Part shown: positions 42,626 through 51,218 of the stretch, one piece after another
Numbering within the stretch: the stretch's first letter is position 1
Layout of the letters: each line of letters opens with the position of its first letter
Source: Leucobacter chromiireducens subsp. chromiireducens
GTDB lineage: Bacteria; Actinomycetota; Actinomycetes; Actinomycetales; Microbacteriaceae
Direction: 5' to 3'
Assembly: GCF_016758255.1 (NCBI RefSeq)
Contig: NZ_QYAD01000004.1
Coordinates: 186,001 to 250,000 of the forward strand
Length of the DNA: 64,000 bases
Position numbers and translations under genes: made by a program
Notes under the pieces: generated by a model
What the model was told of the DNA's origin: nothing
Databases searched by the model: none
What the model saw: the letters and a program-made list of their open reading frames with translations, nothing else

Positions 42626-42687
42626 GATCTCGGGCGCACCGAGCGTTCCTCTTGAGCACGCACGCGAGTGCTCTAGCGCGCACGCGA

Positions 42688-42724
42688 AAACGCCGCGGGT
42701 GAGGATTCCTCACCCGCGGCGTTT
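42688..42724. terminator. Bidirectional terminator between the PAC2 gene and mshC
   Basis: Arms 42688-42703 and 42709-42724 are perfect 16-bp reverse complements beginning AAAC and ending GTTT, with loop GATTC. It serves the convergent PAC2 and mshC genes. Confidence 0.85.
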
Positions 42725-42741
42725 CGTCGCCGAGCGGCGAC

Positions 42742-43986
42742 CTAGAGCTTCACGCCGAGCAGTGCACGCACCGCGTCGGCGACGAGCTGCGGCGAATCGA
42801 CACCCTGGTCGAGCGCCGCATCGAGCGTGGCCAGCATCACCGGCGTATCGAGGTCGTTCGCAAGCGCCGCGCGCAGCTGCTGCACCACCGTGCCCGCTGC
42901 GACAGGGTCAGCGCTGGTGCGCTCAAGCCCCGCTCGCCACGCCTCGAGCCGGCGCGTCGCGGTTGCCAGATCGGCATCGAGCCACTCCCACTCAGAGCGG
43001 TAGTGATGCGCGAGCAGGCCGAGTCGAATCGCGGAGGGATCAGCTCCGCCGTCGAGCAGCTTCGACACGAAGACGAGATTGCCGCGCGACTTCGACATCT
43101 TGTGCCCCTGGTACGCGACGAGGCCCACGTGGCAGTATGCGTGCGCAAGCGGCGTGCCTGAGAGCGCGGTCGCGTGCGCTGCAGTGTATTCGTGGTGCGG
43201 GAAGATCAGATCGGAGCCCCCACCCTGCACCGTGAACGCGCCGCCGAGCGCGCCCGTGGCGATCACGGAGCACTCAATGTGCCAGCCAGGTCGCCCCTCG
43301 CCGACGGGCGACTCCCAGCTCGGCTCACCCTCGCGTGCGGCGCGCCACAGCAGCGGATCGAGCGGCCCGCGCTTCCCCGGTCGATCGGGATCCCCGCCGC
43401 GCTCCGCGCTCAGTCGACGCATCAGTTCGGGATCGTAGGGCGCAACATCGCCGAGTCGCCACTGCGAGTCGCGCTCCGCCGCGGCGGTGTCGAAGTAGAC
43501 ATCGTCCGTCGCGGTGTCGCTCGTGGGCACACGGTACGCGAAACCGAGTTCGATGAGCCGCTGCACAGCGGCAGCGATCTCGTCGATCTGCTCCGTGACG
43601 GCGATGAAGTGCTCGGGCGGCAGCATGCCGAGTCGGTGCATGTCGGAGCGGTAGAGCCCGATCTGCGAATCGGCGAGGCCACGCCAATCCACACCGGTGT
43701 CGTTCGCGCGCTCGAGGAGCGGATCGTCAACATCGGTGATGTTCTGCGCGTACACGGTCTCGATCCCGGCGTCGCGCCAGGCGCGCTGCATGATGTCGAA
43801 CGTGAGGTACGTGAAGGCGTGGCCCAGGTGGGTCGCGTCGTAGGGCGTGATCCCGCAGACGTACAGCAGTGCGCGTCCGTCGGGAATCGCGGGATGCTCC
43901 AGGCGCTCAGTCGCCGTGTTGAAAAGCTTCGGTGCGATGCCCGTGCCGGGAAGCTCAGGAACCTCGGGCGGGGTCCAGGTCCTCAC
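42742..43986 (-). CDS. mshC: Cysteine:GlcN-inositol ligase of mycothiol synthesis
   Basis: The 414-residue protein is a cysteinyl-tRNA-synthetase-like enzyme that joins cysteine to GlcN-inositol in mycothiol synthesis. [20 protein letters not shown] carries the zinc-binding Cys and the HIGH-type motif [15 protein letters not shown] and [11 protein letters not shown] supply further zinc ligands, and [12 protein letters not shown] is the KMSKS loop. It lacks the C-terminal anticodon domain of CysS, and the length is that of MshC (about 412). Order uppP-mshC next to a PAC2 gene matches mycobacteria. The GTG at 43986 overlaps the uppP stop by four bases. Confidence 0.92.
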   Translation of the reverse strand: MRTWTPPEVPELPGTGIAPKLFNTATERLEHPAIPDGRALLYVCGITPYDATHLGHAFTYLTFDIMQRAWRDAGIETVYAQNITDVDDPLLERANDTGVDWRGLADSQIGLYRSDMHRLGMLPPEHFIAVTEQIDEIAAAVQRLIELGFAYRVPTSDTATDDVYFDTAAAERDSQWRLGDVAPYDPELMRRLSAERGGDPDRPGKRGPLDPLLWRAAREGEPSWESPVGEGRPGWHIECSVIATGALGGAFTVQGGGSDLIFPHHEYTAAHATALSGTPLAHAYCHVGLVAYQGHKMSKSRGNLVFVSKLLDGGADPSAIRLGLLAHHYRSEWEWLDADLATATRRLEAWRAGLERTSADPVAAGTVVQQLRAALANDLDTPVMLATLDAALDQGVDSPQLVADAVRALLGVKL

Positions 43987-44861
43987 AGCGCACCGCCCGT
44001 AGCCACCAGCGCAGTGCCCGCGGCGGTGGCGCCACCATCAGCGGAGAGCACGCCCGTGCTGAGCAGCACGATGATCGCGATGCCAAGCAGCACCCGGTAC
44101 ACCACGAAGGGCATGAAGCTGCGCTTCGAGATGTACTGCATGAACAGGCCGATCACGAACAGCGCGATGACGAACGCAACGATCGTTGCGATGATCGTGA
44201 GCCCCATCGGCGTGCTGTCAGCAGGCGCCTTCAGCGCTTTGAAGAGCTGGTAGAAGCCCGAGCCGAACACCGCGGGGATCGCCAGCAGGAACGAGTACCG
44301 GGCGGCAGCCTCACGGGTGTACCCCATGAGGAGGCCCGCGGTGATCGTGCCGCCCGAGCGCGAAACCCCCGGGATCAGCGCGAGCGCCTGCGCAAAGCCG
44401 AAACCGAGGCCGTGCTTCCAGGTGAGCTGATCCAGCGGGCGCTGCTTGCGGCCGATACGATCCGCGATCCCGAGCAGGATGCCGAAGACAATCAGCATGA
44501 TCGCGACGAACCAGAGCGAGCGCAGCGTGCCCTCGATCTGATCCTGGAAGAGCAGCCCGAGCACCACGATCGGAATCGTGCCGAGGATGATCCACCAGCC
44601 CATCAGCGCGTCAGGATCCTTGCGATCGATCTTGCCGGTGAGTGACTTGAACCAGCGGCCGATGATGCGCACAATGTCACGCCAGAAGAACACGATCACC
44701 GCAGCCTCGGTACCGATCTGCGTGATCGCGGTGAACGCTGCACCAGCGTCGCCGATGCCCATGAGTTCACTCGCGATACGGAGGTGCGCGCTCGACGAAA
44801 TCGGGAGGAACTCAGTGAGTCCCTGAATGATGCCGAGCAGAATCGCCTCGAAGATTCCCAT
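43983..44861 (-). CDS. uppP: Undecaprenyl-diphosphate phosphatase
   Basis: The 292-residue membrane enzyme (BacA type) recycles undecaprenyl diphosphate to the monophosphate carrier used in cell-wall synthesis. Catalytic motifs are [18 protein letters not shown] (about residues 12-29) and [20 protein letters not shown] (about 165-184). Eight helices are visible. The ATG at 44861 follows AAAGGAC; an upstream in-frame GTG/ATG to 44885 lacks such a site. A -10-like TAGTCT lies about 57 bases before the start. The gene leads mshC, so wall-carrier recycling and mycothiol synthesis are co-transcribed. Confidence 0.93.
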   Translation of the reverse strand: MGIFEAILLGIIQGLTEFLPISSSAHLRIASELMGIGDAGAAFTAITQIGTEAAVIVFFWRDIVRIIGRWFKSLTGKIDRKDPDALMGWWIILGTIPIVVLGLLFQDQIEGTLRSLWFVAIMLIVFGILLGIADRIGRKQRPLDQLTWKHGLGFGFAQALALIPGVSRSGGTITAGLLMGYTREAAARYSFLLAIPAVFGSGFYQLFKALKAPADSTPMGLTIIATIVAFVIALFVIGLFMQYISKRSFMPFVVYRVLLGIAIIVLLSTGVLSADGGATAAGTALVATGGAL

Positions 44862-44979
44862 GCTGTCCTTTCGTGGCGGACGCACGAGGGCGCCCCAGCG
44901 AATTCAGGCCGCCGTCCAGACTAGCCCACGGCGAGCGGCGCGCCCGTTCGTGTCTGGGCGCGGCGCTCAGGCGCATCGA

Positions 44980-46293
44980 CTAGTAGCTGCGCAGCAAGTC
45001 GACAAGCACGCGGTGCCCAAAGTCGAGGGCGTCGAGGGGCACACGCTCGTCGACGCCGTGGAACATTCCAGGGAAGTCGAGGTCTGCGGGCAACCGGAGC
45101 GGGGCGAAGCCGTAGCCCACGATCCCAAGGCGTGACAGCGCCTTGTTGTCCGTGCCTCCGGAGAGCAGGTACGGCAGCACCCGCGCCTCCGGATCGTGCA
45201 ACCGGAGGCTCGCCTTCATCGCGTCGACGAGCTCGCCCTCAAACGGCACCTCGAGCCCGATGTCAGAGTGCACCGTCTCGATCTCGATGTCTGCGCCGAC
45301 GATCTCCTGAATCTTCGCGAGCACATCCGCCTGCTCGACGGGGAGCGAGCGCACGTCCACGAGCGCCTCTGCAGTGTCGGGGATGACGTTGTGCTTGTAC
45401 CCGGCGGTGAGCACGGTGGGGTTGCTCGTATTGCGCAGGCTCGCCTGGATAAAGCCGCCGCCCTTGCCGAGGCGCAGCACCAGTTCCTCGGGCGCCACCT
45501 CGAGCGGATCCTCGCCGAAGATCGCGGCGATCTCAGAGATGAGCTCGCGCGTGGTGTCGCAGAGCGCCAGCGGCCACTCGTGCCGGCCAAGCGCGGCGAT
45601 GGCCTCGGCGAGGCGGGTCACCGCGTTGTCCTGCCACACGCGCGAACCGTGCGCGGCGGTCCCCCGAGCACGGAGGCGAATCCAGTCGAGCGCCTTCTCC
45701 CCCGTCTGCACGAGGTACGCGCGGGTGCCGCCAATGTCGATCGAGTAGCCGCCCACCTCACTGATCGCGGTACCAGCGCCCGCGAAGAGCTCGGGGTGGT
45801 GTTCGACGAGGTGGTGGGCACCGTAGACGCCGCCGTTCTCCTCGTCAGCGAAGAATGCGAGCACCACGTCACGCTTCGGCTTCTCCCCTGCCCGCAGAAG
45901 CTCCGCGATCGCGGTGAGGATCATGGCGTCCATGTCCTTCATATCGACCGCGCCGCGCCCCCACAGCATGCCGTCACGAATCTCACCCGCAAATGGGTCC
46001 ACCGTCCAGTTGGCGGGGTCCGCGGGCACGACGTCGAGGTGTCCATGCAGCACGAGCGCAGGCAGCTCGGGATCGCGCCCGGCGACGCGCGCCACCACGC
46101 TCGCGCGCCCCGGAGCCGACTCGATGATGGTCGGCTCAAGTCCGAGTTCGTTCAGGTACGCAGCGACGTAGTCGGCGGCCGGCCGCTCGGGCTCCGCGTC
46201 ACCACCGCCGCGGTTACTCGTATCGATCCGGATCAGGTCGCGGGCGATGCGTACGGTTTCCGAAAGCTCGTGCTCGGTCGATTCGGTGCTCAT
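44980..46293 (-). CDS. M20/M25/M40-family metallopeptidase
   Basis: The 437-residue dizinc hydrolase has the expected order: LVLHGHLDVVPADP (first metal His), GRGAVDMKDMDAM (bridging Asp), FFADEENGGVYGAHHL (catalytic Glu pair) and a late His in YLLSGGTDNKALSRLG. The lid domain lies between residues about 190 and 310. Family members cleave dipeptides or N-acyl amino acids. There is no signal peptide, so it is cytoplasmic. The start is ATG 46293, six bases after a TACCCT -10 box; a longer frame to 46458 would overlap the divergent SDR promoter. Substrate is not determinable. Confidence 0.9.
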   Translation of the reverse strand: MSTESTEHELSETVRIARDLIRIDTSNRGGGDAEPERPAADYVAAYLNELGLEPTIIESAPGRASVVARVAGRDPELPALVLHGHLDVVPADPANWTVDPFAGEIRDGMLWGRGAVDMKDMDAMILTAIAELLRAGEKPKRDVVLAFFADEENGGVYGAHHLVEHHPELFAGAGTAISEVGGYSIDIGGTRAYLVQTGEKALDWIRLRARGTAAHGSRVWQDNAVTRLAEAIAALGRHEWPLALCDTTRELISEIAAIFGEDPLEVAPEELVLRLGKGGGFIQASLRNTSNPTVLTAGYKHNVIPDTAEALVDVRSLPVEQADVLAKIQEIVGADIEIETVHSDIGLEVPFEGELVDAMKASLRLHDPEARVLPYLLSGGTDNKALSRLGIVGYGFAPLRLPADLDFPGMFHGVDERVPLDALDFGHRVLVDLLRSY

Positions 46294-46299
46294 GCCCCC

Positions 46300-46305
46300 A
46301 GGGTA
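46300..46305 (-). promoter_or_regulatory. -10 element TACCCT of a leaderless M20 peptidase promoter
   Basis: TACCCT on the minus strand, then GGGGGC (six bases), then ATG at 46293. Confidence 0.55.
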
Positions 46306-46482
46306 TCCGGCCAGCACGAGCTTTCGCGAGGGATTGCGCCTCGTGACGCGCAGGCCCCGTGCGGTGGTCCAGGTGATCAGAGCTTCCTGGGAATGCGCCT
46401 GCTGCGCGGGACTGGGCCATGGGAGGACACTGATCCCGAGGCCCCGAGCCTCACGCACCCGACTACGAAACGAGGTTCCGTC

Positions 46483-47244
46483 ATGAACACCACCATCGTC
46501 CCCGAGCGCTTCACTGGGCAGACCGCAATCGTCACCGGGGCCGGGTCCGGGATCGGCAAGGCAATCGCGCAGCGGATCCTTACCGAAGGCGGCACCGTCG
46601 TGGCCTCCGACGTGTCCGCGGAACGCCTCGCAGCGTTTGCTGAGGAGGCCGGCTCAGACAGGCTCCGCACGGTGGTAAGCGATGTGACGAGCGAAGCCGA
46701 CGTTGCGAAGCTCGTTGCCGCGGCAAATGGCCCGATCGACGCCGTAGCGAACAACGCCGGCATCATGGACGGCTTCCTGCCCGCGCACGAGGTTGAGGAC
46801 GAGCTCTGGCAGCGCGTATTCGACATCAACGTCATGGGCGTGATGCGCCTCACCCGCGCGGTGCTGCCCGGCATGCTTGAGCGCGGAACCGGCACGATCG
46901 TCAATACCGCGAGCGAGGCGGGGATCCGGGGCAATGCGGCGGGCGCCGCGTACACCGCTTCCAAGCACGCGGTGGTCGGCTTCACGAAGAACACGGCGTT
47001 CATGTACGGCCGCAAGGGCATCCGAGTGAACGCCGTTGCCCCGGGCGGCGTCGCCACGAACGTCGACGGCACCTTCAAGTCCGACTACGCGGCGCAGCTG
47101 ATGGGCCCTGCATTCCAGACGCTCGGTTTTGCGCCGGCGACTCCCGAGCAGCTCGCCAGCGCAATCACGTGGCTGCTGAGCGACGACTCGAGCAACGTGA
47201 ACGGCGTGGTGCTGGCATCGGACGGTGGCTGGTCCGCACAGTAG
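46483..47244 (+). CDS. Classical SDR oxidoreductase
   Basis: The 253-residue protein has all classical SDR elements: TGAGSGIGKAIAQRI (about residues 19-33), NNAGIMDG (about 90), the catalytic Ser in IVNTASEAGIRG and the YTASK active-site motif near residue 159. The C-terminal strand GVVLASDGGWSAQ is standard for the family. Substrate range cannot be told from sequence; many such enzymes act on secondary alcohols or ketones. GAGG lies nine bases before the ATG at 46483, and the frame upstream to 45196 is the antisense of the M20 peptidase gene. A strong terminator follows about 60 bases after the stop. Confidence 0.9.
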   Translation: MNTTIVPERFTGQTAIVTGAGSGIGKAIAQRILTEGGTVVASDVSAERLAAFAEEAGSDRLRTVVSDVTSEADVAKLVAAANGPIDAVANNAGIMDGFLPAHEVEDELWQRVFDINVMGVMRLTRAVLPGMLERGTGTIVNTASEAGIRGNAAGAAYTASKHAVVGFTKNTAFMYGRKGIRVNAVAPGGVATNVDGTFKSDYAAQLMGPAFQTLGFAPATPEQLASAITWLLSDDSSNVNGVVLASDGGWSAQ

Positions 47245-47307
47245 TCACCCTTGGGGGCTCTCGAGCGTGACCGCACAGCGCACGCGCTTGGGAGTCCCGG
47301 GGAATGC

Positions 47308-47339
47308 AAGAAGCCCCCTCCCGAAGGAGGGGGCTTCTT
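47308..47339. terminator. Terminator after the SDR gene and the tRNA-Leu gene
   Basis: Arms 47308-47321 and 47326-47339 form a perfect 14-bp stem with loop CGAA, preceded by A-rich and followed by T-rich bases. It lies between the SDR stop and the convergent tRNA end. Confidence 0.85.
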
Positions 47340-47347
47340 TGTTCACG

Positions 47348-47432
47348 TGCGCGGAGGGGGACTTGAACCCCCACGCCCTAATACGGGCACTAGCACCTCA
47401 AGCTAGCGCGTCTGCCATTCCGCCACCCGCGC
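47348..47432 (-). tRNA. tRNA-Leu (anticodon GAG)
   Basis: On the minus strand the 85-nt cloverleaf starts GCGCGGG at 47432 and ends in the matching TCCGCGC plus discriminator A at 47348, with one G-T pair. The D-arm is TGGCGGAATGGCAGACGCG. The anticodon stem-loop centres on CTTGAGGT, giving GAG. A long variable arm, TGCCCGTATTAGGGCG, and a T-arm with GGTTCAAGTCC identify class II tRNA-Leu. The CCA end is not encoded. Confidence 0.95.
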
Positions 47433-47558
47433 GAACACTGTGACTTGTTCTTCCCGGTTTCTCACCGGCCGAACAGATAGTAATTTAGCACGGAATCGCA
47501 ACTCCCCTCCAATTCGGCCGGGAACTCGCGCGCGTCGCGCATGATTCCGCCGTTTTTC

Positions 47559-48047
47559 CTACCGGCCGATTTCTGCGACCACGGCGCCCGTTGCGCTCAC
47601 GAGGTCGTTCGGGGCGAGCTCGAGGTCAAGGCCGCGCCTGCCGCCGGATACGAGCACGGTGTCGTACGTGAGGGCCGATCCGTCGAGCACCGTGCGGAGG
47701 CGGCTGCGCTGGCCCAGCGGGCTGATGCCACCCACGACGTAGCCAGTGCGACGCTCTGCGAGCGCGGGGTCGGCCATCGCCGCCCGCTTGCCACCGAGGG
47801 CTGCGGCGAGCGCTTTCAGGTTGAGCATGCCGGAGACGGGCACAATCGCCACCGCGAGGGCGCCGTCAACATCGGCGAGCAGGGTCTTGAACACGCGCTC
47901 CTCGGGCACCCCGAGCGCGGCCGCGGCTTCGCCCCCGAAATCGGTGACCGCGGGGTCGTGCGTATAGCTGCGTTCCGTGAATACGATCCCGAGCTTCATG
48001 AGCGCGACGGTGGCGGGCGTGGATCCGGCTGCGGCTTTCTTCCCCAT
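47559..48047 (-). CDS. ybaK: Cys-tRNA(Pro)/Cys deacylase YbaK
   Basis: The 162-residue protein is an editing domain that removes cysteine mischarged to tRNA-Pro. FKTLLADVDGALAVAIVPV contains the catalytic Lys region, and GYVVGGISPLGQRSRL is the family's GGxSPxG motif. The start is ATG 48047, giving MGKKAAAG; a further ATG at 48056 would place the start inside a TAGTGT -10 box (48055-48060) that lies seven bases before 48047. The gene therefore probably has a near-leaderless transcript. It is a monocistronic unit between the tRNA-Leu gene and the helicase. Confidence 0.92.
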   Translation of the reverse strand: MGKKAAAGSTPATVALMKLGIVFTERSYTHDPAVTDFGGEAAAALGVPEERVFKTLLADVDGALAVAIVPVSGMLNLKALAAALGGKRAAMADPALAERRTGYVVGGISPLGQRSRLRTVLDGSALTYDTVLVSGGRRGLDLELAPNDLVSATGAVVAEIGR

Positions 48048-48054
48048 GCGTCCC

Positions 48055-48060
48055 ACACTA
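48055..48060 (-). promoter_or_regulatory. -10 element TAGTGT upstream of ybaK
   Basis: TAGTGT on the minus strand is seven bases before the ATG at 48047, with no ribosome-binding site between. Confidence 0.45.
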
Positions 48061-48097
48061 GCGAGCAGCCGAGCAGCCGAGCGGGCCGCCGGTGTCG

Positions 48098-49909
48098 CTA
48101 CGGGCGGAGCCGGCGGCGCAGCAGGTCGATGCGCTTCTGGAGCTGTGTCACTGAGGACTGGGCGACCGGGGGGCCACCGCAGACGCGACGGAGCTCGTTG
48201 TGGATCTCCTTGTGCGGCTCTCCCGAGACCTTCGAGTACATGCCCACGAGACTGTTGAGCAGCTTGCGCTGCTCGCCGAGCGTGCGGTGCAGGGCCTCGG
48301 GTTGCTGCGCCCGATCGGGTGCGTGTTCGAGAATGCCTTGCTTCTCTGCGCTCGAGCGGGCCTGGCGGGCCTGCCGCTGCTGGAGGAGGGCTCGCACGTC
48401 TTGCGGTTCGAGGAGGCCGGGGAAGCCCAGGAACTCGAGTTCCTCCTCGCTCTCCACCTCCGCGTAGCCACCGAACTCAGCGCCGTCGAACACCGCGCGG
48501 TCGAAGTGCGCGTCGGAGGAGAGCGCCTGGTAGACGAAACCTTCGCCCTCTGCGAGCTCCTCGGATGCGCGGTCCTCCCGCTCCGCCTCGGCCATGAGCG
48601 CGGCTTCCGCGTCCCACATCTCCTCCGCGCTCTTGGGGCCCTCGAGAACGTGACCGCGCTCTTTCTCGAGCTCCGCAGCAAGCTGCATGAGCGCCGGTAC
48701 GTTGGGGATGAATACCGACGCGACTTCACCCCGACGGCGCGAGCGCACGAAGCGGCCGATCGCCTGCGCAAAGAACAGCGGGGTGGATGAGCTGGTCGCG
48801 TACACGCCGACCGCGAGGCGCGGCACGTCGACCCCCTCAGACACCATGCGCACGGCGACCATCCAGCGGGAGTCACCCTTCGAGTACTCGTCGATGCGCT
48901 CGGAGGCGCCGCTGTCGTCCGAGAGGATGAGGGCGACCTCCTCCCCCGTGATCGCCTGGAGCTGTTGCGCGTATGCTTTCGCGGCAGCGTGGTCCGTCGC
49001 GATGACCAGACCCCCGGCGTCGGGGATCTGCTGGCGCACCTCGGTGAGCCGGCGGTCGGCCGCGCGCAGCACCTTCGAGATCCAGTCGCCCGCCGGGTCG
49101 AGCGCCGTGCGCCAGGCCTGAGACGTGATGTCCTTCGTGTTGCCCTCACCGAGGGCGGCCTCCATCTCTTCACCCGCCGAGGTCTGCCAGCGCATCTTCC
49201 CCGCGTACACCATGAAGATCACGGGGCGGACGATGCCGTCGGCGAGCGCGCGCCCATAGCCGTAGTCGTAGTCAGTGAGCGACACCTTGGAGCCATCGCC
49301 CTGCGGCGCGTACTGCACGAACGGGATCGGCGCCTCGTCCGAGCGGAACGGGGTTCCCGTGAGCGAGAGCCGTCGCTTGGCGGAACCGTAGGCTTCGCGA
49401 ATCGCATCGCCCCAGCTGAGCGCATCGCCGCCGTGGTGCACCTCATCCATGATGACGAGCGTGTCGGTGTTCTCGGTGAGCAGTCGGTGCTGCACCGGCT
49501 TCATCGCGATCTGCGCGTAGGTCACGACCACACCGTGGTACTGGTTGCCGTAGCCGAGGCCGTCGCTGTTTGAGTAGCGAGGGTTCAGCCGAATGCCGGC
49601 GCGCATCGCCGCGTCCGCCCACTGCACCTTCAAGTGCTCGGTGGGGGCGACGACGATAATCTGGCGCACGGTGTGGTTGGCGCGGAGGATCGCGGCGAGA
49701 CGCAGCGCGAAGGTCGTCTTGCCTGCGCCGGGGGTCGCTGAAGCGAGGAAGTCCCGAGGCGCAGCCTCCAGGTACTTCCTGATCGCCTCCTCCTGCCAGG
49801 CGCGCAGCGTGCCGGCGGTGCCGTGCGCCGCGCGCTCGGGATAGGCGGGCGGCAGGTGCTCGGCGGCGCTGGTCCCCGGCAGGTGGAGGCCCGGGTCCGA
49901 ATCTGTCAC
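48098..49909 (-). CDS. Superfamily II DEAD/DEAH-box helicase
   Basis: The 603-residue protein has motif I SATPGAGKTTFALRLAAIL (about residues 57-75), motif Ia VVAPTEHLKVQWADAA, motif II LVIMDEVHHGGD (DEVH), motif III LSLTGTPFRSDE, a second RecA domain with GLVIATDHAAAKAYAQ, and motif VI FAQAIGRFVRSRR. It resembles the RAD25/type III restriction-like branch and is widely conserved in Actinobacteria. The C-terminal 200 residues are Glu-rich with a predicted coiled segment and no recognised domain. The start is GTG 49909, eight bases after a TAGTCT box. The substrate is unknown. Confidence 0.88.
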   Translation of the reverse strand: MTDSDPGLHLPGTSAAEHLPPAYPERAAHGTAGTLRAWQEEAIRKYLEAAPRDFLASATPGAGKTTFALRLAAILRANHTVRQIIVVAPTEHLKVQWADAAMRAGIRLNPRYSNSDGLGYGNQYHGVVVTYAQIAMKPVQHRLLTENTDTLVIMDEVHHGGDALSWGDAIREAYGSAKRRLSLTGTPFRSDEAPIPFVQYAPQGDGSKVSLTDYDYGYGRALADGIVRPVIFMVYAGKMRWQTSAGEEMEAALGEGNTKDITSQAWRTALDPAGDWISKVLRAADRRLTEVRQQIPDAGGLVIATDHAAAKAYAQQLQAITGEEVALILSDDSGASERIDEYSKGDSRWMVAVRMVSEGVDVPRLAVGVYATSSSTPLFFAQAIGRFVRSRRRGEVASVFIPNVPALMQLAAELEKERGHVLEGPKSAEEMWDAEAALMAEAEREDRASEELAEGEGFVYQALSSDAHFDRAVFDGAEFGGYAEVESEEELEFLGFPGLLEPQDVRALLQQRQARQARSSAEKQGILEHAPDRAQQPEALHRTLGEQRKLLNSLVGMYSKVSGEPHKEIHNELRRVCGGPPVAQSSVTQLQKRIDLLRRRLRP

Positions 49910-49917
49910 AGCGCCCT

Positions 49918-49923
49918 AGACTA
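49918..49923 (-). promoter_or_regulatory. -10 element TAGTCT upstream of the SF2 helicase gene
   Basis: TAGTCT on the minus strand is eight bases before the GTG at 49909, so a transcript with a leader of at most one or two bases is possible. Confidence 0.4.
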
Positions 49924-49979
49924 TCGGTACTACGTGCACACCACTTCCGGTGGGCCGCGGGAGAATGAGGAGTTTCGGT

Positions 49980-50807
49980 ATGGCACAGGATGGGACGGGT
50001 GTAGAGCTCCCCTGGTCGCGCTTCGTGGCCATTGGCGATTCCTTCACCGAGGGTGTTGGTGATCCTGACGCAGACAGCCCGGGCGGGTTGCGCGGCTGGG
50101 CCGACCGCTTCGCCGAGGTGCTCGCCAGCACCGACGAAGACTTCTCGTACGCAAATCTTGCGGTGCGCGGCAAGCTCATCCAGCAGATCGCGGACGAGCA
50201 GGTGGCGGTAGCGCAGGATCTGCGTCCCGACCTCATCAGCGTGTGCGCGGGCGGCAACGATGTGATCCGCCCCGGCACCGATCCCGACGAGGTTGCGGAG
50301 AAGCTCGACCAGATCGTCACCCGGCTCTCTGAGACGGGCGCGACGATCCTCCTGTTCACGGGCGTCGACACCGCGTTTCAGCCGGTCTTCCGCAGCATTC
50401 GCGGCAAGGTCGCGATCTTCAACGAGAACGTTCGCAAGGTGGCTCAGCGCCACGACTGCGTGGTGGTGGACCAGTGGTCGATCGCAGAGCTGCAGGACAG
50501 CCGTTTTTGGGCGGGTGACCGCCTGCACCTCAATGCGCTCGGTCACCACACGATCGCCCGCGCCGCGCTCGACGCACTGAACGTGCCCCACGATCTTGGT
50601 CCCCTCGACCCGCCGCCGCTCCCCGAGCGCAACTGGCGTGAGGCCCGCAAAGAGGACGTCGTGTGGGCGCGCGAGCATCTCGTGCCCTGGGTGATTCGCC
50701 GGATTAAGCACGTCTCGTCGGGCGATGGCATTGTGGCGAAGCGCCCGGAACCCGCAACCGTGTTCCAGCCACGCCATGGGGCTGACGTGGCGGAGTCGAA
50801 CGAGTAG
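49980..50807 (+). CDS. SGNH/GDSL-type esterase or hydrolase
   Basis: The 275-residue protein has the SGNH blocks: block I FVAIGDSFTEGVGDP (nucleophile Ser), block II Gly in NLAVRGKLIQQ, block III SVCAGGNDVIRPG (GGND), and block V DRLHLNALGHHTIA with the catalytic Asp and His. No signal peptide is seen, so it is probably cytoplasmic; substrates of the actinobacterial members are mostly unknown esters. The C-terminal 60 residues (after NVPHDLGPLDPP) form an extension with WREARKEDVVWAREHLVPW. GAGGAG precedes the ATG at 49980. The stop codon TAG (50805-50807) is also the start of the next gene's -10 box. Confidence 0.9.
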   Translation: MAQDGTGVELPWSRFVAIGDSFTEGVGDPDADSPGGLRGWADRFAEVLASTDEDFSYANLAVRGKLIQQIADEQVAVAQDLRPDLISVCAGGNDVIRPGTDPDEVAEKLDQIVTRLSETGATILLFTGVDTAFQPVFRSIRGKVAIFNENVRKVAQRHDCVVVDQWSIAELQDSRFWAGDRLHLNALGHHTIARAALDALNVPHDLGPLDPPPLPERNWREARKEDVVWAREHLVPWVIRRIKHVSSGDGIVAKRPEPATVFQPRHGADVAESNE

Positions 50808-50810
50808 GCT
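50805..50810 (+). promoter_or_regulatory. -10 element TAGGCT embedded in a stop codon
   Basis: The TAG of the SGNH stop codon starts the box TAGGCT. CTGACG lies 17 bases upstream (50782-50787) and resembles a -35 element. Six bases follow before the ATG at 50817. Confidence 0.65.
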
Positions 50811-50816
50811 GACGAC

Positions 50817-51167
50817 ATGGCATCTCTCACGAAGCAGCTTGCAGACACCGTGACGCAGGTCGGGGTGCACTCCGCATATGGAGCACCCGTCGACGTTGAC
50901 GGCACCACGATCATGCCGGTCGCGTGCACCACGTACGGCTTTGGGGCCGGCGAGGGCTCCGGCGACGGCGAGGGCAGCGTGTCCGGCACCGGCGAGGCGT
51001 CGGGCGGCGGAGGCGGCGGCATGTCGATCCCCGTGGGTGCGTACGTGACCCGCGACGGTCGCACCCGCTTCGAGCCGAACCTCATCGCGCTGCTCGTCGT
51101 GGCAGTCCCCTTCGTGTGGGTGGCGGGTCGCGCGCTCTCGCGCATCATCCGCGCGCTCAAGCGCTAG
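50817..51167 (+). CDS. GerW/YtfJ-family protein
   Basis: The 116-residue protein resembles the GerW (YtfJ) sporulation-protein family. VYGAPVDVDGTTIMPVACTT is the family's nucleus (shown here as GAPVDVDGTTIMPVA), followed by the Gly-rich loop GSGEASGGGGGGMSIPVGAYV. Bacillus YtfJ is a spore-coat/cortex germination protein, but this organism has no sporulation genes here, and non-sporulating relatives carry such proteins with unknown role. A single C-terminal helix LIALLVVAVPFVWVAGRAL anchors it. The ATG at 50817 follows a -10 box by six bases, so it is probably leaderless and not dependent on the SGNH gene. Confidence 0.75.
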   Translation: MASLTKQLADTVTQVGVHSAYGAPVDVDGTTIMPVACTTYGFGAGEGSGDGEGSVSGTGEASGGGGGGMSIPVGAYVTRDGRTRFEPNLIALLVVAVPFVWVAGRALSRIIRALKR

Positions 51168-51218
51168 GTCTTCGGGCAACAGAGACGCTTTAGCGCGAGG
51201 CGCGATCCGGCGGGCCGC

